Below, piece after piece: positions 16,609 to 25,632 of a stretch of DNA of 64,000 bases. Source of the stretch: Fulvivirga ligni (GTDB lineage Bacteria; Bacteroidota; Bacteroidia; Cytophagales; Cyclobacteriaceae). Under the pieces are notes generated by a model. It was not told the DNA's origin. It saw only the letters and a list, made by a program, of their open reading frames with translations, and made no database searches. How positions within the stretch are numbered: position 1 is the stretch's first letter; each line of letters starts with the position of its first letter. The position numbers and the translations under genes were made by a program. Location of the stretch: positions 1,345,001-1,409,000 of the forward strand of contig NZ_CP089979.1 of the NCBI RefSeq assembly GCF_021389935.1, read 5' to 3'.

Positions 16609-17748
16609 ATGAATTTCGAATTTACTGAAGAACAATTAGCTGTGAGAGATGCAGCCAGAGATTTCGCTCAAAACGAGCTGCTTCCTGGTGTGATAGAGAG
16701 AGATGAAAACCAGCAATTTCCTGCGGAACAGATTAAGAAAATGGGAGAATTGGGATTTATGGGTATGATGGTGGATCCTAAATATAATGGAGGAGGAATG
16801 GATTCCATATCATACGTGCTGGCCATGGAAGAGATATCTAAAGTAGATGCATCATGTTCAGTTGCTATGTCTGTAAATAACTCCCTGGTTTGTTGGGGAC
16901 TGGAGAAATACGGTTCTGAGGAGCAAAAGCAGAAATATCTAACAAGACTTTCAACTGGTGAAATTATTGGTGCCTTCTGTCTTTCTGAGCCAGAAGCAGG
17001 TTCTGACGCTACTAGCCAGAGAACCACTGCAGAAGATAAAGGAGACTATTATCTTCTTAATGGTACTAAAAACTGGATCACTAACGGTAATAGTGCCGGT
17101 GTTTATATTATAATAGCTCAAACCGATCCTGAGAAAAAACATAAGGGCATCAACGCGCTTATAGTAGAAAAAGGGATGGATGGTTTTGTGGTTGGTAAGA
17201 AAGAAAACAAGCTTGGTATTAGAGGTTCTGATACACACTCTTTGATGTTTACGGACGTTAAAGTGCCAAAAGAAAACAGAATCGGAGAAGATGGTTTCGG
17301 GTTCAAGTTTGCTATGAGTACTTTGAATGGAGGTAGAATAGGTATTGCGTCTCAGGCCTTGGGTATTGCATCAGGCGCCTATGAACTAGCATTGAAATAT
17401 TCAAAAGAGAGAAAGGCATTTGGTAAGGAAATTTCTCAGCATCAGGCCATTCAGTTTAAGTTAGCTGATATGGCTACGCAAATAGAGGCTGCTCGTTTGC
17501 TATGCTTAAATGCGGCGAGCTTAAAAGATCAGGGTAAAGATTTTGTAAAGGCGGCAGCTATGGCAAAGGTATTTGCTTCTAAGGTGGCAATGGATGTTAC
17601 AGTGGAGGCGGTGCAGGTTCATGGTGGTTATGGTTTCGTAAAAGAGTACCATGTGGAGCGTTTAATGAGAGATGCGAAGATTACTCAGATCTATGAAGGG
17701 ACCACAGAAATACAGAAAATTGTAATTTCAAGAGAGCTTTTAAAGTAG
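16609..17748 (+). CDS. Acyl-CoA dehydrogenase
   Basis: 379 residues, normal for the family. FAD enzyme of fatty-acid or branched-chain beta-oxidation that introduces the alpha-beta double bond. Signatures: CLSEPEAGSDA, the GTKNWITNG block, SERKAFGKEISQHQAIQFKLADMA and the C-terminal QIYEGTTEIQ, whose Glu is the usual catalytic base of short-chain enzymes. Chain length cannot be told. It sits alone between the upstream terminator and the AraC gene; no electron-transfer flavoprotein genes are in the window. Confidence 0.95.
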   Translation: MNFEFTEEQLAVRDAARDFAQNELLPGVIERDENQQFPAEQIKKMGELGFMGMMVDPKYNGGGMDSISYVLAMEEISKVDASCSVAMSVNNSLVCWGLEKYGSEEQKQKYLTRLSTGEIIGAFCLSEPEAGSDATSQRTTAEDKGDYYLLNGTKNWITNGNSAGVYIIIAQTDPEKKHKGINALIVEKGMDGFVVGKKENKLGIRGSDTHSLMFTDVKVPKENRIGEDGFGFKFAMSTLNGGRIGIASQALGIASGAYELALKYSKERKAFGKEISQHQAIQFKLADMATQIEAARLLCLNAASLKDQGKDFVKAAAMAKVFASKVAMDVTVEAVQVHGGYGFVKEYHVERLMRDAKITQIYEGTTEIQKIVISRELLK

Positions 17749-17817
17749 ATATACACCGATTGTATAAAAAAAATTATATTTATCTTAGAAAAGTGCAGGT
17801 CATAAAATTTATTTTCG

Positions 17818-17825
17818 TAGATTTG
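17818..17825 (+). promoter_or_regulatory. Possible -7 box (TAGATTTG) for the AraC-family gene
   Basis: Matches TAnnTTTG, 25 bp before the ATG at 17851. No clear -33 element. Confidence 0.35.
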
Positions 17826-17850
17826 AGTATTGTTAAAATACAGCAAGTTA

Positions 17851-18774
17851 ATGGAAGATTACAACAAAATAATTGAATCCTTAGGAATTAAGTTCGTAAA
17901 GTCCAATAATATTAAGGTATTGCACCCTTTTACTATTAAGGACTATCAGGACACGGAGAACACAATTTTAATCCTTAAGAAGGGAAGTGTAAGGTTTGGA
18001 GAAGAAGAGGAAGTGTTAACAGAGGGGCATGCACTATTTATTCCTGCAGTTAGAAATACGCCTTTAACTTTTGGGAATGTGGATGATAGAAGTCCTGAGC
18101 TAACTTTAGAAGAGTTTGGTTATAAGCAAGCGGAGTACTTTAGGACTAGCGTAGAAGATCCTTCAGCAGTGCCAGTGGCAGATTTTACTTCAATTGTTTT
18201 TGAAACTAAAGTTTTCGATACAGTTAACTTCTTTACTGCCTTAGATATACCTCCATTCTCTTTGGAGAACACTAAGATTAATAATGTCATTTATGAAATT
18301 ATTAAAGAGCAGGAGAATAAGCTAGAAGGAAATCAGCGTGTTGTTAAAATTAAAACTGAGCTTTTAGTTGTAGAAATCGTAAGACACATCATTGAGAACA
18401 GACTGTTTGTGGAGCAAATGGCTACTAACAGTACTTACTTCAAAGATCCTCGTTTAATAAAGCTATTCAAGTATATCAAAGATAACTTGTCTGGTGAGCT
18501 TACAAACAAGAAGTTATCTGAAGTAGCAGATGTATCGGAAGATTACGTAGGTCAGTACTTTAAGACCTTAACAGGTATCAATCCACAGGATTATATCGAA
18601 TATCAAAGAATGGAAAATGCGGTGAATCTTCTAAGAACCACCAAAATGAGCATCAGAGATATTGGTAAAGCGTGTGGTTATAAAGATACAGCTTATTTCT
18701 GTCGCAGATTTAAGATGATGTATGGTATACCTGCAGGAAAAATGAGAAAAAGAGAAACTTTAATGAATGTTTAG
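17851..18774 (+). CDS. AraC-family transcriptional regulator
   Basis: 307 residues from ATG 17851; an in-frame TTG at 17830 is less likely. The N-terminal half has a small cupin-like sensing domain (ILKKGSVRFGEEEEVLTEGHALFIPA). The C-terminal 100 residues hold two helix-turn-helix motifs: NKKLSEVADVSEDYVGQYFKTLTGINPQDYIEYQRM and MSIRDIGKACGYKDTAYFCRRFK are recognisable AraC elements, shown here only to locate the domain at about residues 205-300. Effector and targets unknown. The last 15 bp overlap the convergent GGGP synthase gene. Confidence 0.92.
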   Translation: MEDYNKIIESLGIKFVKSNNIKVLHPFTIKDYQDTENTILILKKGSVRFGEEEEVLTEGHALFIPAVRNTPLTFGNVDDRSPELTLEEFGYKQAEYFRTSVEDPSAVPVADFTSIVFETKVFDTVNFFTALDIPPFSLENTKINNVIYEIIKEQENKLEGNQRVVKIKTELLVVEIVRHIIENRLFVEQMATNSTYFKDPRLIKLFKYIKDNLSGELTNKKLSEVADVSEDYVGQYFKTLTGINPQDYIEYQRMENAVNLLRTTKMSIRDIGKACGYKDTAYFCRRFKMMYGIPAGKMRKRETLMNV

Positions 18775-19524
18775 ACTTTTGTTAAAATCATAAATCTTTT
18801 CAGAAACCTCAATCACAAGATTGGGGTTTTTTTCTGCCGCATTGCCAATAACAATCATATCAGCACCAGCTTCTAATGATAGTTTTGCCTTATTAGCGGT
18901 GTCTATTCCACCTCCTACAATCAAAGGGATACTAATTGATCTTTTTACATGAGAGATCATTTTAGGCGTAATGGCCGTTTTAGTGCCGCTGCCTGCATCC
19001 ATAAAAATGAGTTTTAACCCAAGCATTTCACCAGCCATGGCTGTACAAGCTGCCACTGAGTATTTGTCTGGAGGAATAGGCGAGGTATTGCTCATATAGG
19101 ATACCGCCGAGGTGATATCAGAATTCACCAGCATATATCCTGTAGGGAGTATTTCAATGCCGCTGTTTTTTAAAATAGGAGCAGCTACCACATGCTGTCC
19201 TATGAGAAATTCTGGATTGCGACCTGAAATCAGGCTTAAAAACAGAATGGCATCTGCACTTAGGTCTACGTGCATATTACTGCCAGGGAAAAGTACAGTG
19301 GGAATGGTGCACTGCTGCTTAATAGTATGAATTATCTTTCCCAGATTACTCTGAGTGATGAGGCTACCACCAACAAAAATAAAATCTACATAGCATTCCT
19401 TGGCCAGATTTAATAAGTGGATCAAATCTTTCTGATCCTCTACTTTATCCGGGTCAATTAATAATGCTAATGACTTTTGTCCTGTTGTTCTTCGCTCACT
19501 GAGCGTGGTCAGAATATTGCTCAT
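18760..19524 (-). CDS. Geranylgeranylglyceryl phosphate synthase family protein
   Basis: 254 residues forming a TIM barrel. Family motifs are visible: LALLIDPDK at the first strand, FIFVGGSLIT, PTVLFPGSN, ILPTGYMLVNS, FMDAGSGTKTAIT, PLIVGGGIDT and ADMIVIGNAAEKN at the phosphate site. The group II enzymes of Bacteroidota join sn-glycerol-1-phosphate to a polyprenyl diphosphate, as in archaeal ether lipids. Prenyl chain length cannot be read. Its start overlaps the upstream small membrane protein gene by 29 bp. Confidence 0.9.
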   Translation of the reverse strand: MSNILTTLSERRTTGQKSLALLIDPDKVEDQKDLIHLLNLAKECYVDFIFVGGSLITQSNLGKIIHTIKQQCTIPTVLFPGSNMHVDLSADAILFLSLISGRNPEFLIGQHVVAAPILKNSGIEILPTGYMLVNSDITSAVSYMSNTSPIPPDKYSVAACTAMAGEMLGLKLIFMDAGSGTKTAITPKMISHVKRSISIPLIVGGGIDTANKAKLSLEAGADMIVIGNAAEKNPNLVIEVSEKIYDFNKSLNIH

Positions 19525-19888
19525 CTTCCTGATCTTCAGTATTAATCGTTTTTAAATATTCTATCAGTTTTTCTTTTACGATAGTCAGAGCAAAAAGGGT
19601 TAGTTCAGTAAGCACAACATGGCCTATGCTGGTAAGCATTGAAGGCTGTTTTTCTACGGTCACCTCTCGGGTATGATTGTCTTCATCCCTTTTGTGTGTA
19701 ACCTTTACCTTTTTCTTGCCGCCTATTTTTTTAATCATGAAATAAGACAACGCGAAGCCACCACCTATTACAGCAGCGCCTACCATAAGGTCTTTACTTC
19801 TTTCCATTATTGCATCCAGATCAGCCTTTAATGTATCTCTATGCTTATCTGAAATATTTTGCCAATGTTCTTTTACACTCGTTGCCAT
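19496..19888 (-). CDS. Hypothetical protein with two hydrophobic segments
   Basis: 130 residues. A hydrophobic segment at about 35-52 (VGAAVIGGGFALSYFMI), then a Lys/Arg-rich stretch (KKIGGKKKVKVTHKR), then a second hydrophobic segment around 88-103 and an acidic tail. I recognise no family with confidence. It lies 5 bp from the Holin-X-like gene and overlaps the GGGP synthase start, so the three are likely one operon. Confidence 0.65.
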   Translation of the reverse strand: MATSVKEHWQNISDKHRDTLKADLDAIMERSKDLMVGAAVIGGGFALSYFMIKKIGGKKKVKVTHKRDEDNHTREVTVEKQPSMLTSIGHVVLTELTLFALTIVKEKLIEYLKTINTEDQEDEQYSDHAQ

Positions 19889-19893
19889 ATATT

Positions 19894-20259
19894 TTAGCTC
19901 TTAATCTTTAGTAGTTTGGTTAGCTTTTTCTCTATTAACTCTTTAAGCCCAAGTTGGTTTCGTAACAATAAAAAGATAATAAAAACTAACAAATAAAACC
20001 CTGAAACGGTCAAGAAGCCATAAAATATATTATTAAACACATATCCTAAGTAGTAGCCAATGGCTACATTCAAGAAAAGTACGAAAAATGAACCAATAAG
20101 TGCCAGTAAGGCAGTGACTATGGCTTTAGATAGAAGTTCGGCCACTTCTTCCTTCACCTCCATTTTATAGACCTCAATTTTCGACTCCATAAAGTCAGAT
20201 ATGTGGTCTATTAGATTATCTACTTTTAAGAAACTTAGCAAACCTTTTTTTTCTCTCAC
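19894..20259 (-). CDS. Putative Actinobacterial Holin-X (phage holin superfamily III) family membrane protein
   Basis: 121 residues: an amphipathic N-terminal region (DHISDFMESKIEVYKMEVKE) followed by two membrane segments (about 48-70 and 80-100), the usual layout of PF07332 proteins. The family name does not imply a phage origin; such proteins are common in Bacteroidota chromosomes and no phage genes are nearby. First gene of the run with the 130-residue protein and GGGP synthase. Confidence 0.75.
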   Translation of the reverse strand: MREKKGLLSFLKVDNLIDHISDFMESKIEVYKMEVKEEVAELLSKAIVTALLALIGSFFVLFLNVAIGYYLGYVFNNIFYGFLTVSGFYLLVFIIFLLLRNQLGLKELIEKKLTKLLKIKS

Positions 20260-20365
20260 TTCTCTAAAATATTAGAAACTCTGATTTGTCCGCAAGATAA
20301 TCAGAATTCAATGAAACACTGTTTTAAAACAAATAATTAAGACTTACCTCTTTCTGTGACTGCAA

Positions 20366-21946
20366 TTAGTCTCTATTAACTTGGGTAAGCTCTGTAGAGA
20401 AGATAACTTCTTTGTCTTGATTTAGTTTTTCAATTTTCAGTAAGAGTTGCTCTTTTATGCTTATGTAGTACTTATAATTATAGGTAGAGAGCTCTGAATT
20501 GTAAAATTTTCTAGTGTAGACAAATACAGAATCGCTGGAGACCTGAGAATTCCATTCTGGCAGGATCTCAGTAATACAGGTTTGAAATTTCCCTTTAGCA
20601 TTTTCATCATCCCAGCAAAAACCAGGTTTGTTAATGAGGAAGAATCTATTGTTGATAAAAAGGAGATTTTTATTTCTATAAATATTTAAAACCTTACTGT
20701 TTTGAAGGTCTGACGTTTCATTTTCCTGAGAGGCCGGCTGCCACATTACATTTTTCGTATTAACACTTCTCCTGGCTATTACTGTCTTTTCATAGTGGCT
20801 TCCATTGTCATTAACCGAATAGGTCAATTCATTCACTTTTGACGCGTTATTATTGAAATAAATAAGTGTAAATGGAATAAGGAAGAATGTGAGAATGATG
20901 TAGATAAACCCGGTTATCCTATAGTTCATGGTAAGCTTACCAAACATCACAGCCACTCTCATAGGTATTCGCCTCATGAAAGGGAAAGGTAGAAATATGA
21001 TAACCCCAATCAGGTTGAATAACAAGTGAGTAATAGCAATACTGATTACAGCATTAGATTTAAATAGTACCGCGATAAAGGCTGTAATGGTGGTGCCTAT
21101 GTTTGCTCCGAAAATGAATGGAGTTACTTTCTTTAAAGAGATTCTTCCAGTGGCTACAAAAGGAACTACTAGTGAGGTAGTTACAGAACTAGATTGTACC
21201 GCCGCGGTTAACCCCGCTCCCCAAAAAAATGACTTGGCAGAGTTGTTAAAAATGAAATTTCTGAGCTTCTCCTGAGATTCACCTATGATTAATTTAGAGA
21301 TGACTTTAGAGAGCATCTTGATTGATCCAAATAGCAAAATGAATGATAATGCAATTCCTATCAGGCCATTATTAATCTTCTCGATAACAAATGAGGTAAG
21401 AGGTATGGATCTGAATAACTTGAAACCGTACTCATTGAGTGCTGCATTCTCATTGTTATGAACCAGTAAATTGGCTATATACTGAGATGACGAAGAGATA
21501 AAACCGTAATAATACTCTAAAGGAAATAGAATAAGCGCGGTGAAGATATTGAAAAAGTCATGTACCGTACCGGCTGCTATGGCTCTTCTGAACTCTGTTT
21601 TCTTGGTAATATAACCTAAAGATACAATGGTGCTGGTAAGTGTAGTACCAATGTTGGCTCCCATAATCATAGGCACCGCTTCGGCTATAGTTATCGATCC
21701 GGAAGCTACCAGAGCTACAATCATAGAAGTACTGGTAGAGCTACTTTGGATGATGGCTGTAATTAATAAGCCTATAAAAAGCCCAATAAAAGGGTTAGAG
21801 GTTGCAAATAGGATAGATTCTGCCACGCCACGACCCAAATGGTTAAAGGCCTCACCCATAAGATCTATTGAAAATAGAAATATAAGTGGAGCACCTATAA
21901 TGATTAAGGTTTGTAGAGCAATATTTTTCTTCTGCGCTGGTGACAA
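20366..21946 (-). CDS. Na/Pi cotransporter family protein
   Basis: 526 residues. The inverted-repeat core of NptA-like transporters is clear: two QSSS motifs (AIIQSSSTSTSMIVALVASG and AVQSSSVTTSLVVPFVATG), each followed by GANIGTT, within about eight to nine membrane segments. The last 150 residues are non-membrane and beta-rich, and no PhoU-like domain is seen. The start is non-ATG: TTG at 21946 is the first candidate after an in-frame stop (TAA at 21961-21959), and no ATG precedes the first membrane segment. Divergent from a second, PhoU-bearing homologue. Confidence 0.9.
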   Translation of the reverse strand: MSPAQKKNIALQTLIIIGAPLIFLFSIDLMGEAFNHLGRGVAESILFATSNPFIGLFIGLLITAIIQSSSTSTSMIVALVASGSITIAEAVPMIMGANIGTTLTSTIVSLGYITKKTEFRRAIAAGTVHDFFNIFTALILFPLEYYYGFISSSSQYIANLLVHNNENAALNEYGFKLFRSIPLTSFVIEKINNGLIGIALSFILLFGSIKMLSKVISKLIIGESQEKLRNFIFNNSAKSFFWGAGLTAAVQSSSVTTSLVVPFVATGRISLKKVTPFIFGANIGTTITAFIAVLFKSNAVISIAITHLLFNLIGVIIFLPFPFMRRIPMRVAVMFGKLTMNYRITGFIYIILTFFLIPFTLIYFNNNASKVNELTYSVNDNGSHYEKTVIARRSVNTKNVMWQPASQENETSDLQNSKVLNIYRNKNLLFINNRFFLINKPGFCWDDENAKGKFQTCITEILPEWNSQVSSDSVFVYTRKFYNSELSTYNYKYYISIKEQLLLKIEKLNQDKEVIFSTELTQVNRD

Positions 21947-22171
21947 AGTGCCTAAAATTTAAAAGATGCGAAGTTATCGCTTAAACAAATGAATATATCA
22001 TTCTGTATGTAAACGTATTGTTAAATATTTATCTCATTAACAGTACCTTTAAATTAGGCTTTTCATATAATAGAATGTAAAATTTTGATATATTCAGAGG
22101 AATTTGAACGGATTGGCAATAGTCTTAACATAAAGTTAATATACGATAACTTTTTAACCACCCGAGTTAAC

Positions 22172-22179
22172 TAACTTTG
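22172..22179 (+). promoter_or_regulatory. Possible -7 box (TAACTTTG) for the PhoU-containing Na/Pi cotransporter
   Basis: Fits TAnnTTTG, 19 bp before the ATG at 22199. The -33 element is unclear. The 252-bp space between the two divergent transporters is AT-rich, with several GTTAA/TTAAC elements, and otherwise holds nothing I can name. Confidence 0.45.
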
Positions 22180-22198
22180 CGCGTCTAATTTTAATAAC

Positions 22199-23917
22199 AT
22201 GGAGTATAGTTTATTCGATATCCTCACTCTTTTAGGTTCGTTAGGATTCTTTATCTACGGAATGAAAGTAATGAGTGAAGGAATCCAGAAGGTAGCAGGG
22301 GGGAAAATGCGACAGATTCTTCGTGCTATGACTACGCACAGATTGGCCGGGGTATTTACCGGTTTTTTACTTACTAGTCTGGTGCAGTCGTCTTCAGCCA
22401 CTACGGTAATGGTGGTTAGCTTCGTAAATGCTGGACTTTTATCTCTTGTAGAATCCATAGGGGTAATTATGGGGGCCAATATTGGTACTACCATCACTGC
22501 TTGGATTATATCTATCGTAGGTTTTAAAGTTAAAATAGCTGCTGCGGCATTACCAATCATTGCTATTGGTGCTCCTTTGTTATTTGCTTCCAGATCTAGA
22601 ATTAAGTCATGGGGGGAGGTTATCATAGGATTTGCCCTTCTATTTATGGGATTGGAAGCTCTAAAAGGCTCAGTTCCTGATTTGAAAGCTAACCCTGAAG
22701 TACTTGAGTTCTTAGCTACTTATACCGATGCAGGTTTCTTCTCTATACTCATGTTTGTGGGTATAGGTACAATACTTACCATCATTGTTCAATCATCTAG
22801 TGCTACTATGGCACTTACTTTGGTAATGGCTAATCAGGGCTGGATATCTTTTGATCTGGCTGCTGCAATGGTTTTAGGTGAAAATATTGGTACTACCATC
22901 ACGGCAAACCTTGCAGCTATGGTAGCTAACGTTCACGCCAAAAGAGCCGCAAGAGCACACTTTATATTCAACATTTTCGGAGTAGTATGGATGCTTATCT
23001 TGTTCCACGTATTTTTAAATGGAATAGATTGGTACATGGAGAACTACAGAGGAGTTTCACCATTTGAAGATCCTGAAGCTATTCCTATCGCTCTATCTAT
23101 TTTCCATTCGGTATTTAACATTATCAACGTAGCACTACTCATTGGTTTCACTAAGCAGATAGCAGCGCTAGTTACTAAGATGGTAAAAGCCTCTAAAGAT
23201 GGAGAGGAGTTTAAGTTGGAATACATTACTACGCCATTATTGTCTACACCTGACATTAGCCTGGAAGAAGCCAGGAAGGAAATAGCAAAATTTGCTGAAC
23301 TTACTAAGCGCATGTCTGGCTACGTTCAAAATCTTCTTAAGCACAAAAAGAACAAAGAGCGTAGCAAAATGATGCGTAAGATTAAGAAGTATGAGGAGAT
23401 TACTGACAGAGTGGAGGTTGAAATTGCTAACTATCTATCCAAGTTATCTACTTCTAATCTAGGTAATGATGCTTCATTGAGACTTAGAGGAATGCTGGCC
23501 ATTATCAATGATTTAGAGAGAATAGGTGATTTATTCTACCAAATGTCATTGGCTATAGATCGTAAAAGCGACAGTGATAGCTGGTTTAACGAGACTCAAA
23601 TTGATAGTTTAATAGCTCTTTTAGAGTTATTGGATGAGGCCTTTGATGTAATGATCGAAAACCTGAATAAAGACTATACTCAGGTTACTCTTAATACAGC
23701 CATTGAAAAGGAAGTGGCTATTAATAAGAAGAGAGATAAGATCAGGAAAAAGCACCTTAAGAATATCGAAAAGCGAGACTACGATGTAATGAGTGGAATC
23801 GTGTATGGAGATCTTTATAACCTCATCGAAAGAGTGGGAGATCACATCATTAATGTGTCTGAGGCAGTTACTGGTGAACTAGCTAAGGACGAAGAAGATG
23901 TAATAACAGCGAGCTAA
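22199..23917 (+). CDS. Na/Pi cotransporter with C-terminal PhoU-like domain
   Basis: 572 residues. The transporter core (about 1-320) has the duplicated signature LVQSSSATTVMVVSFVNAG/GANIGTTITAW and IVQSSSATMALTLVMANQG/GENIGTTITAN. From about 345 a soluble helical PhoU-like domain follows (RLRGMLAIINDLERIGDLFYQMS and GDLYNLIERVGDHIINVSEAV), the E/DxxxD-type PhoU helices. Predicted inner-membrane phosphate uptake or export. It is divergent from the homologue at 20366-21946 and overlaps the convergent M20 amidohydrolase gene by 4 bp. Confidence 0.92.
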   Translation: MEYSLFDILTLLGSLGFFIYGMKVMSEGIQKVAGGKMRQILRAMTTHRLAGVFTGFLLTSLVQSSSATTVMVVSFVNAGLLSLVESIGVIMGANIGTTITAWIISIVGFKVKIAAAALPIIAIGAPLLFASRSRIKSWGEVIIGFALLFMGLEALKGSVPDLKANPEVLEFLATYTDAGFFSILMFVGIGTILTIIVQSSSATMALTLVMANQGWISFDLAAAMVLGENIGTTITANLAAMVANVHAKRAARAHFIFNIFGVVWMLILFHVFLNGIDWYMENYRGVSPFEDPEAIPIALSIFHSVFNIINVALLIGFTKQIAALVTKMVKASKDGEEFKLEYITTPLLSTPDISLEEARKEIAKFAELTKRMSGYVQNLLKHKKNKERSKMMRKIKKYEEITDRVEVEIANYLSKLSTSNLGNDASLRLRGMLAIINDLERIGDLFYQMSLAIDRKSDSDSWFNETQIDSLIALLELLDEAFDVMIENLNKDYTQVTLNTAIEKEVAINKKRDKIRKKHLKNIEKRDYDVMSGIVYGDLYNLIERVGDHIINVSEAVTGELAKDEEDVITAS

Positions 23918-25104
23918 TTATTAAGCTCGCTTATTGCTATCCAAGCCATAAGGCCGGCGCCTATTTCCAAGGCGTCTTCATCAATATTGAACGTAGGGGT
24001 ATGCACATATGAGGTTATTCCTTTAGCCTCATTTCTAGTGCCTAAGCGGTAAAAACAAGCCGGAACTTCGTGCGTATAATAAGCGAAATCTTCGGCTCCC
24101 ATCCATAGATCGAGATCAACTACATTTTCTTTACCAAGATAATCCTCAGCTGCTTTTCTGGAGACCCTGGTCAGATCTGGATCATTTTCCAGGTAAGGGT
24201 AGCCGTGAGATATATTCACTTCACATGATCCGCCCATTGACTCAGCAATGCCTTCAGCCATCTTGGTAATTCTCTGCAAGGCATCAGCTCTCCATTCTTC
24301 ATTCATAGCTCTGAATGTACCAGCTACATTCACTTCGTTAGGAATGATATTAGTGGCCCCATCAGCGATTACTCTTCCGAAGGATAGCACCGTTGGGGTT
24401 TTAGGGCTGGCATTTCTACTGATCACCTGCTGCAAGGCTACAATAATGTGCGATGTAATTAAAACAGGATCAACAGCTAGCTCAGGGACAGCCCCATGAC
24501 CACCTTTGCCTTTTATTTTAAGATAAATCTCATCACAGCTGGCCATGTACATTCCCTCACGAAAACCAACCTTACCAACAGGGATAAGAGGCATAACGTG
24601 CTGGCCATGAATATTTACTGGTGATGGATTTTTTAAAACGCCATCTTTAATCATGAGTGATGCTCCACCGGGGTTTCGCTCTTCTCCTGGTTGGAAAATT
24701 AATTTTACAGATCCTTCAAATTCATCTTTTAAAGACTGTAAAATCCTGGCAGCACCTAGTAATGATGCCGTATGAGCATCATGCCCGCAGGCATGCATTA
24801 CTCCTTCATTTTTTGATTTATACTCAACGTCATTCGCTTCAATAATAGGTAAGGCATCCATATCAGCTCTTAAGGCAATAACCTTTTTGTCAGGGTTTTT
24901 GCCTTCAATCACTGCCGATAATCCTGTTTTGGCCACTCCCTCTTTCGGGGTAATGCCCATTTCTTTCAACTGAGTAGCTACAAACTTCGCAGTGTTGTAC
25001 TCCTCATATGAAAGCTCTGGATTAGCATGAATATGTCTTCTTACCTTAATAATGTCACTGGCATTGGATTTTGCCAGCTCTTTTATTTTATCTTTTAATG
25101 ACAT
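23914..25104 (-). CDS. M20 family amidohydrolase (N-acyl-amino-acid / hippurate hydrolase-like)
   Basis: 396 residues, full length for M20D. Metal-binding elements: ALRADMDALPI, MHACGHDAHTA, FQPGEE followed by NPGGASLMI, and the late HTPTFNIDEDAL. Cleaves N-acyl groups from amino acids or related amides; substrate not predictable. No signal peptide, so cytoplasmic. It directly follows the SPOR lipoprotein gene with no spacer. Confidence 0.92.
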   Translation of the reverse strand: MSLKDKIKELAKSNASDIIKVRRHIHANPELSYEEYNTAKFVATQLKEMGITPKEGVAKTGLSAVIEGKNPDKKVIALRADMDALPIIEANDVEYKSKNEGVMHACGHDAHTASLLGAARILQSLKDEFEGSVKLIFQPGEERNPGGASLMIKDGVLKNPSPVNIHGQHVMPLIPVGKVGFREGMYMASCDEIYLKIKGKGGHGAVPELAVDPVLITSHIIVALQQVISRNASPKTPTVLSFGRVIADGATNIIPNEVNVAGTFRAMNEEWRADALQRITKMAEGIAESMGGSCEVNISHGYPYLENDPDLTRVSRKAAEDYLGKENVVDLDLWMGAEDFAYYTHEVPACFYRLGTRNEAKGITSYVHTPTFNIDEDALEIGAGLMAWIAISELNN

Positions 25105-25614
25105 TTAGCGAATGTAGATTCTTTCTGGAATAATTAATGCGCCTGGAAATTTCTTTCTAAGCTGTGAATATGGCTTTTGAGCTTCTATTTTAGAATAGTA
25201 CTGACCTACTTTAACTTTAAAATTTGGCTCTTCAAACTTTAAAGAAGGGCTAGATTCTGGCAATACCGAAATTACCTTTCCTCTGGCTAATCGAGCTTCT
25301 TCACTGTTAGTACCTGAATAAACCTGAATAGTAAAACCCTCAACAAATTGTCTGTCCTTTCTTATAACGTCAATGCTATCTAAAACAGTATTCAATGGTC
25401 TGGTAATATCATTAGTCACAGGCACATTAGAATAGTCTTCTAAGGGAGTAGCAGCTACAGTGTCAGGTGTATCCGTAGGAGCATTATATGTAGGCCTGTA
25501 GGCAGAAAGATCTTCTTTGTATACTTCACCAGTAGATGAAGTAGAGACCGTTTTGGAACTACAGGCAGAAAATACTAGCAACAATAGAACGTAGAATAGC
25601 TTATTATTTCTCAT
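25105..25614 (-). CDS. SPOR-domain lipoprotein
   Basis: 169 residues. Signal peptide with lipobox LVFSACSS (Cys at about 18), a Ser/Thr/Pro-rich spacer, then an SPOR domain from about 90 (EGFTIQVYSGTNSEEARLA, FKVKVGQYYSKIEAQ, PGALIIPERI). SPOR domains bind denuded glycan strands of peptidoglycan at division sites. Lies 19 bp downstream of secA. Confidence 0.88.
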   Translation of the reverse strand: MRNNKLFYVLLLLVFSACSSKTVSTSSTGEVYKEDLSAYRPTYNAPTDTPDTVAATPLEDYSNVPVTNDITRPLNTVLDSIDVIRKDRQFVEGFTIQVYSGTNSEEARLARGKVISVLPESSPSLKFEEPNFKVKVGQYYSKIEAQKPYSQLRKKFPGALIIPERIYIR

Positions 25615-25632
25615 AATTCTTAATATCAGTAA

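Noticed and set aside
19496-20259. Prophage remnant suggested by the holin-like family name
   Set aside because: There are no other phage genes, integrase or att-like repeats; Holin-X-type proteins are ordinary chromosomal genes in this phylum.
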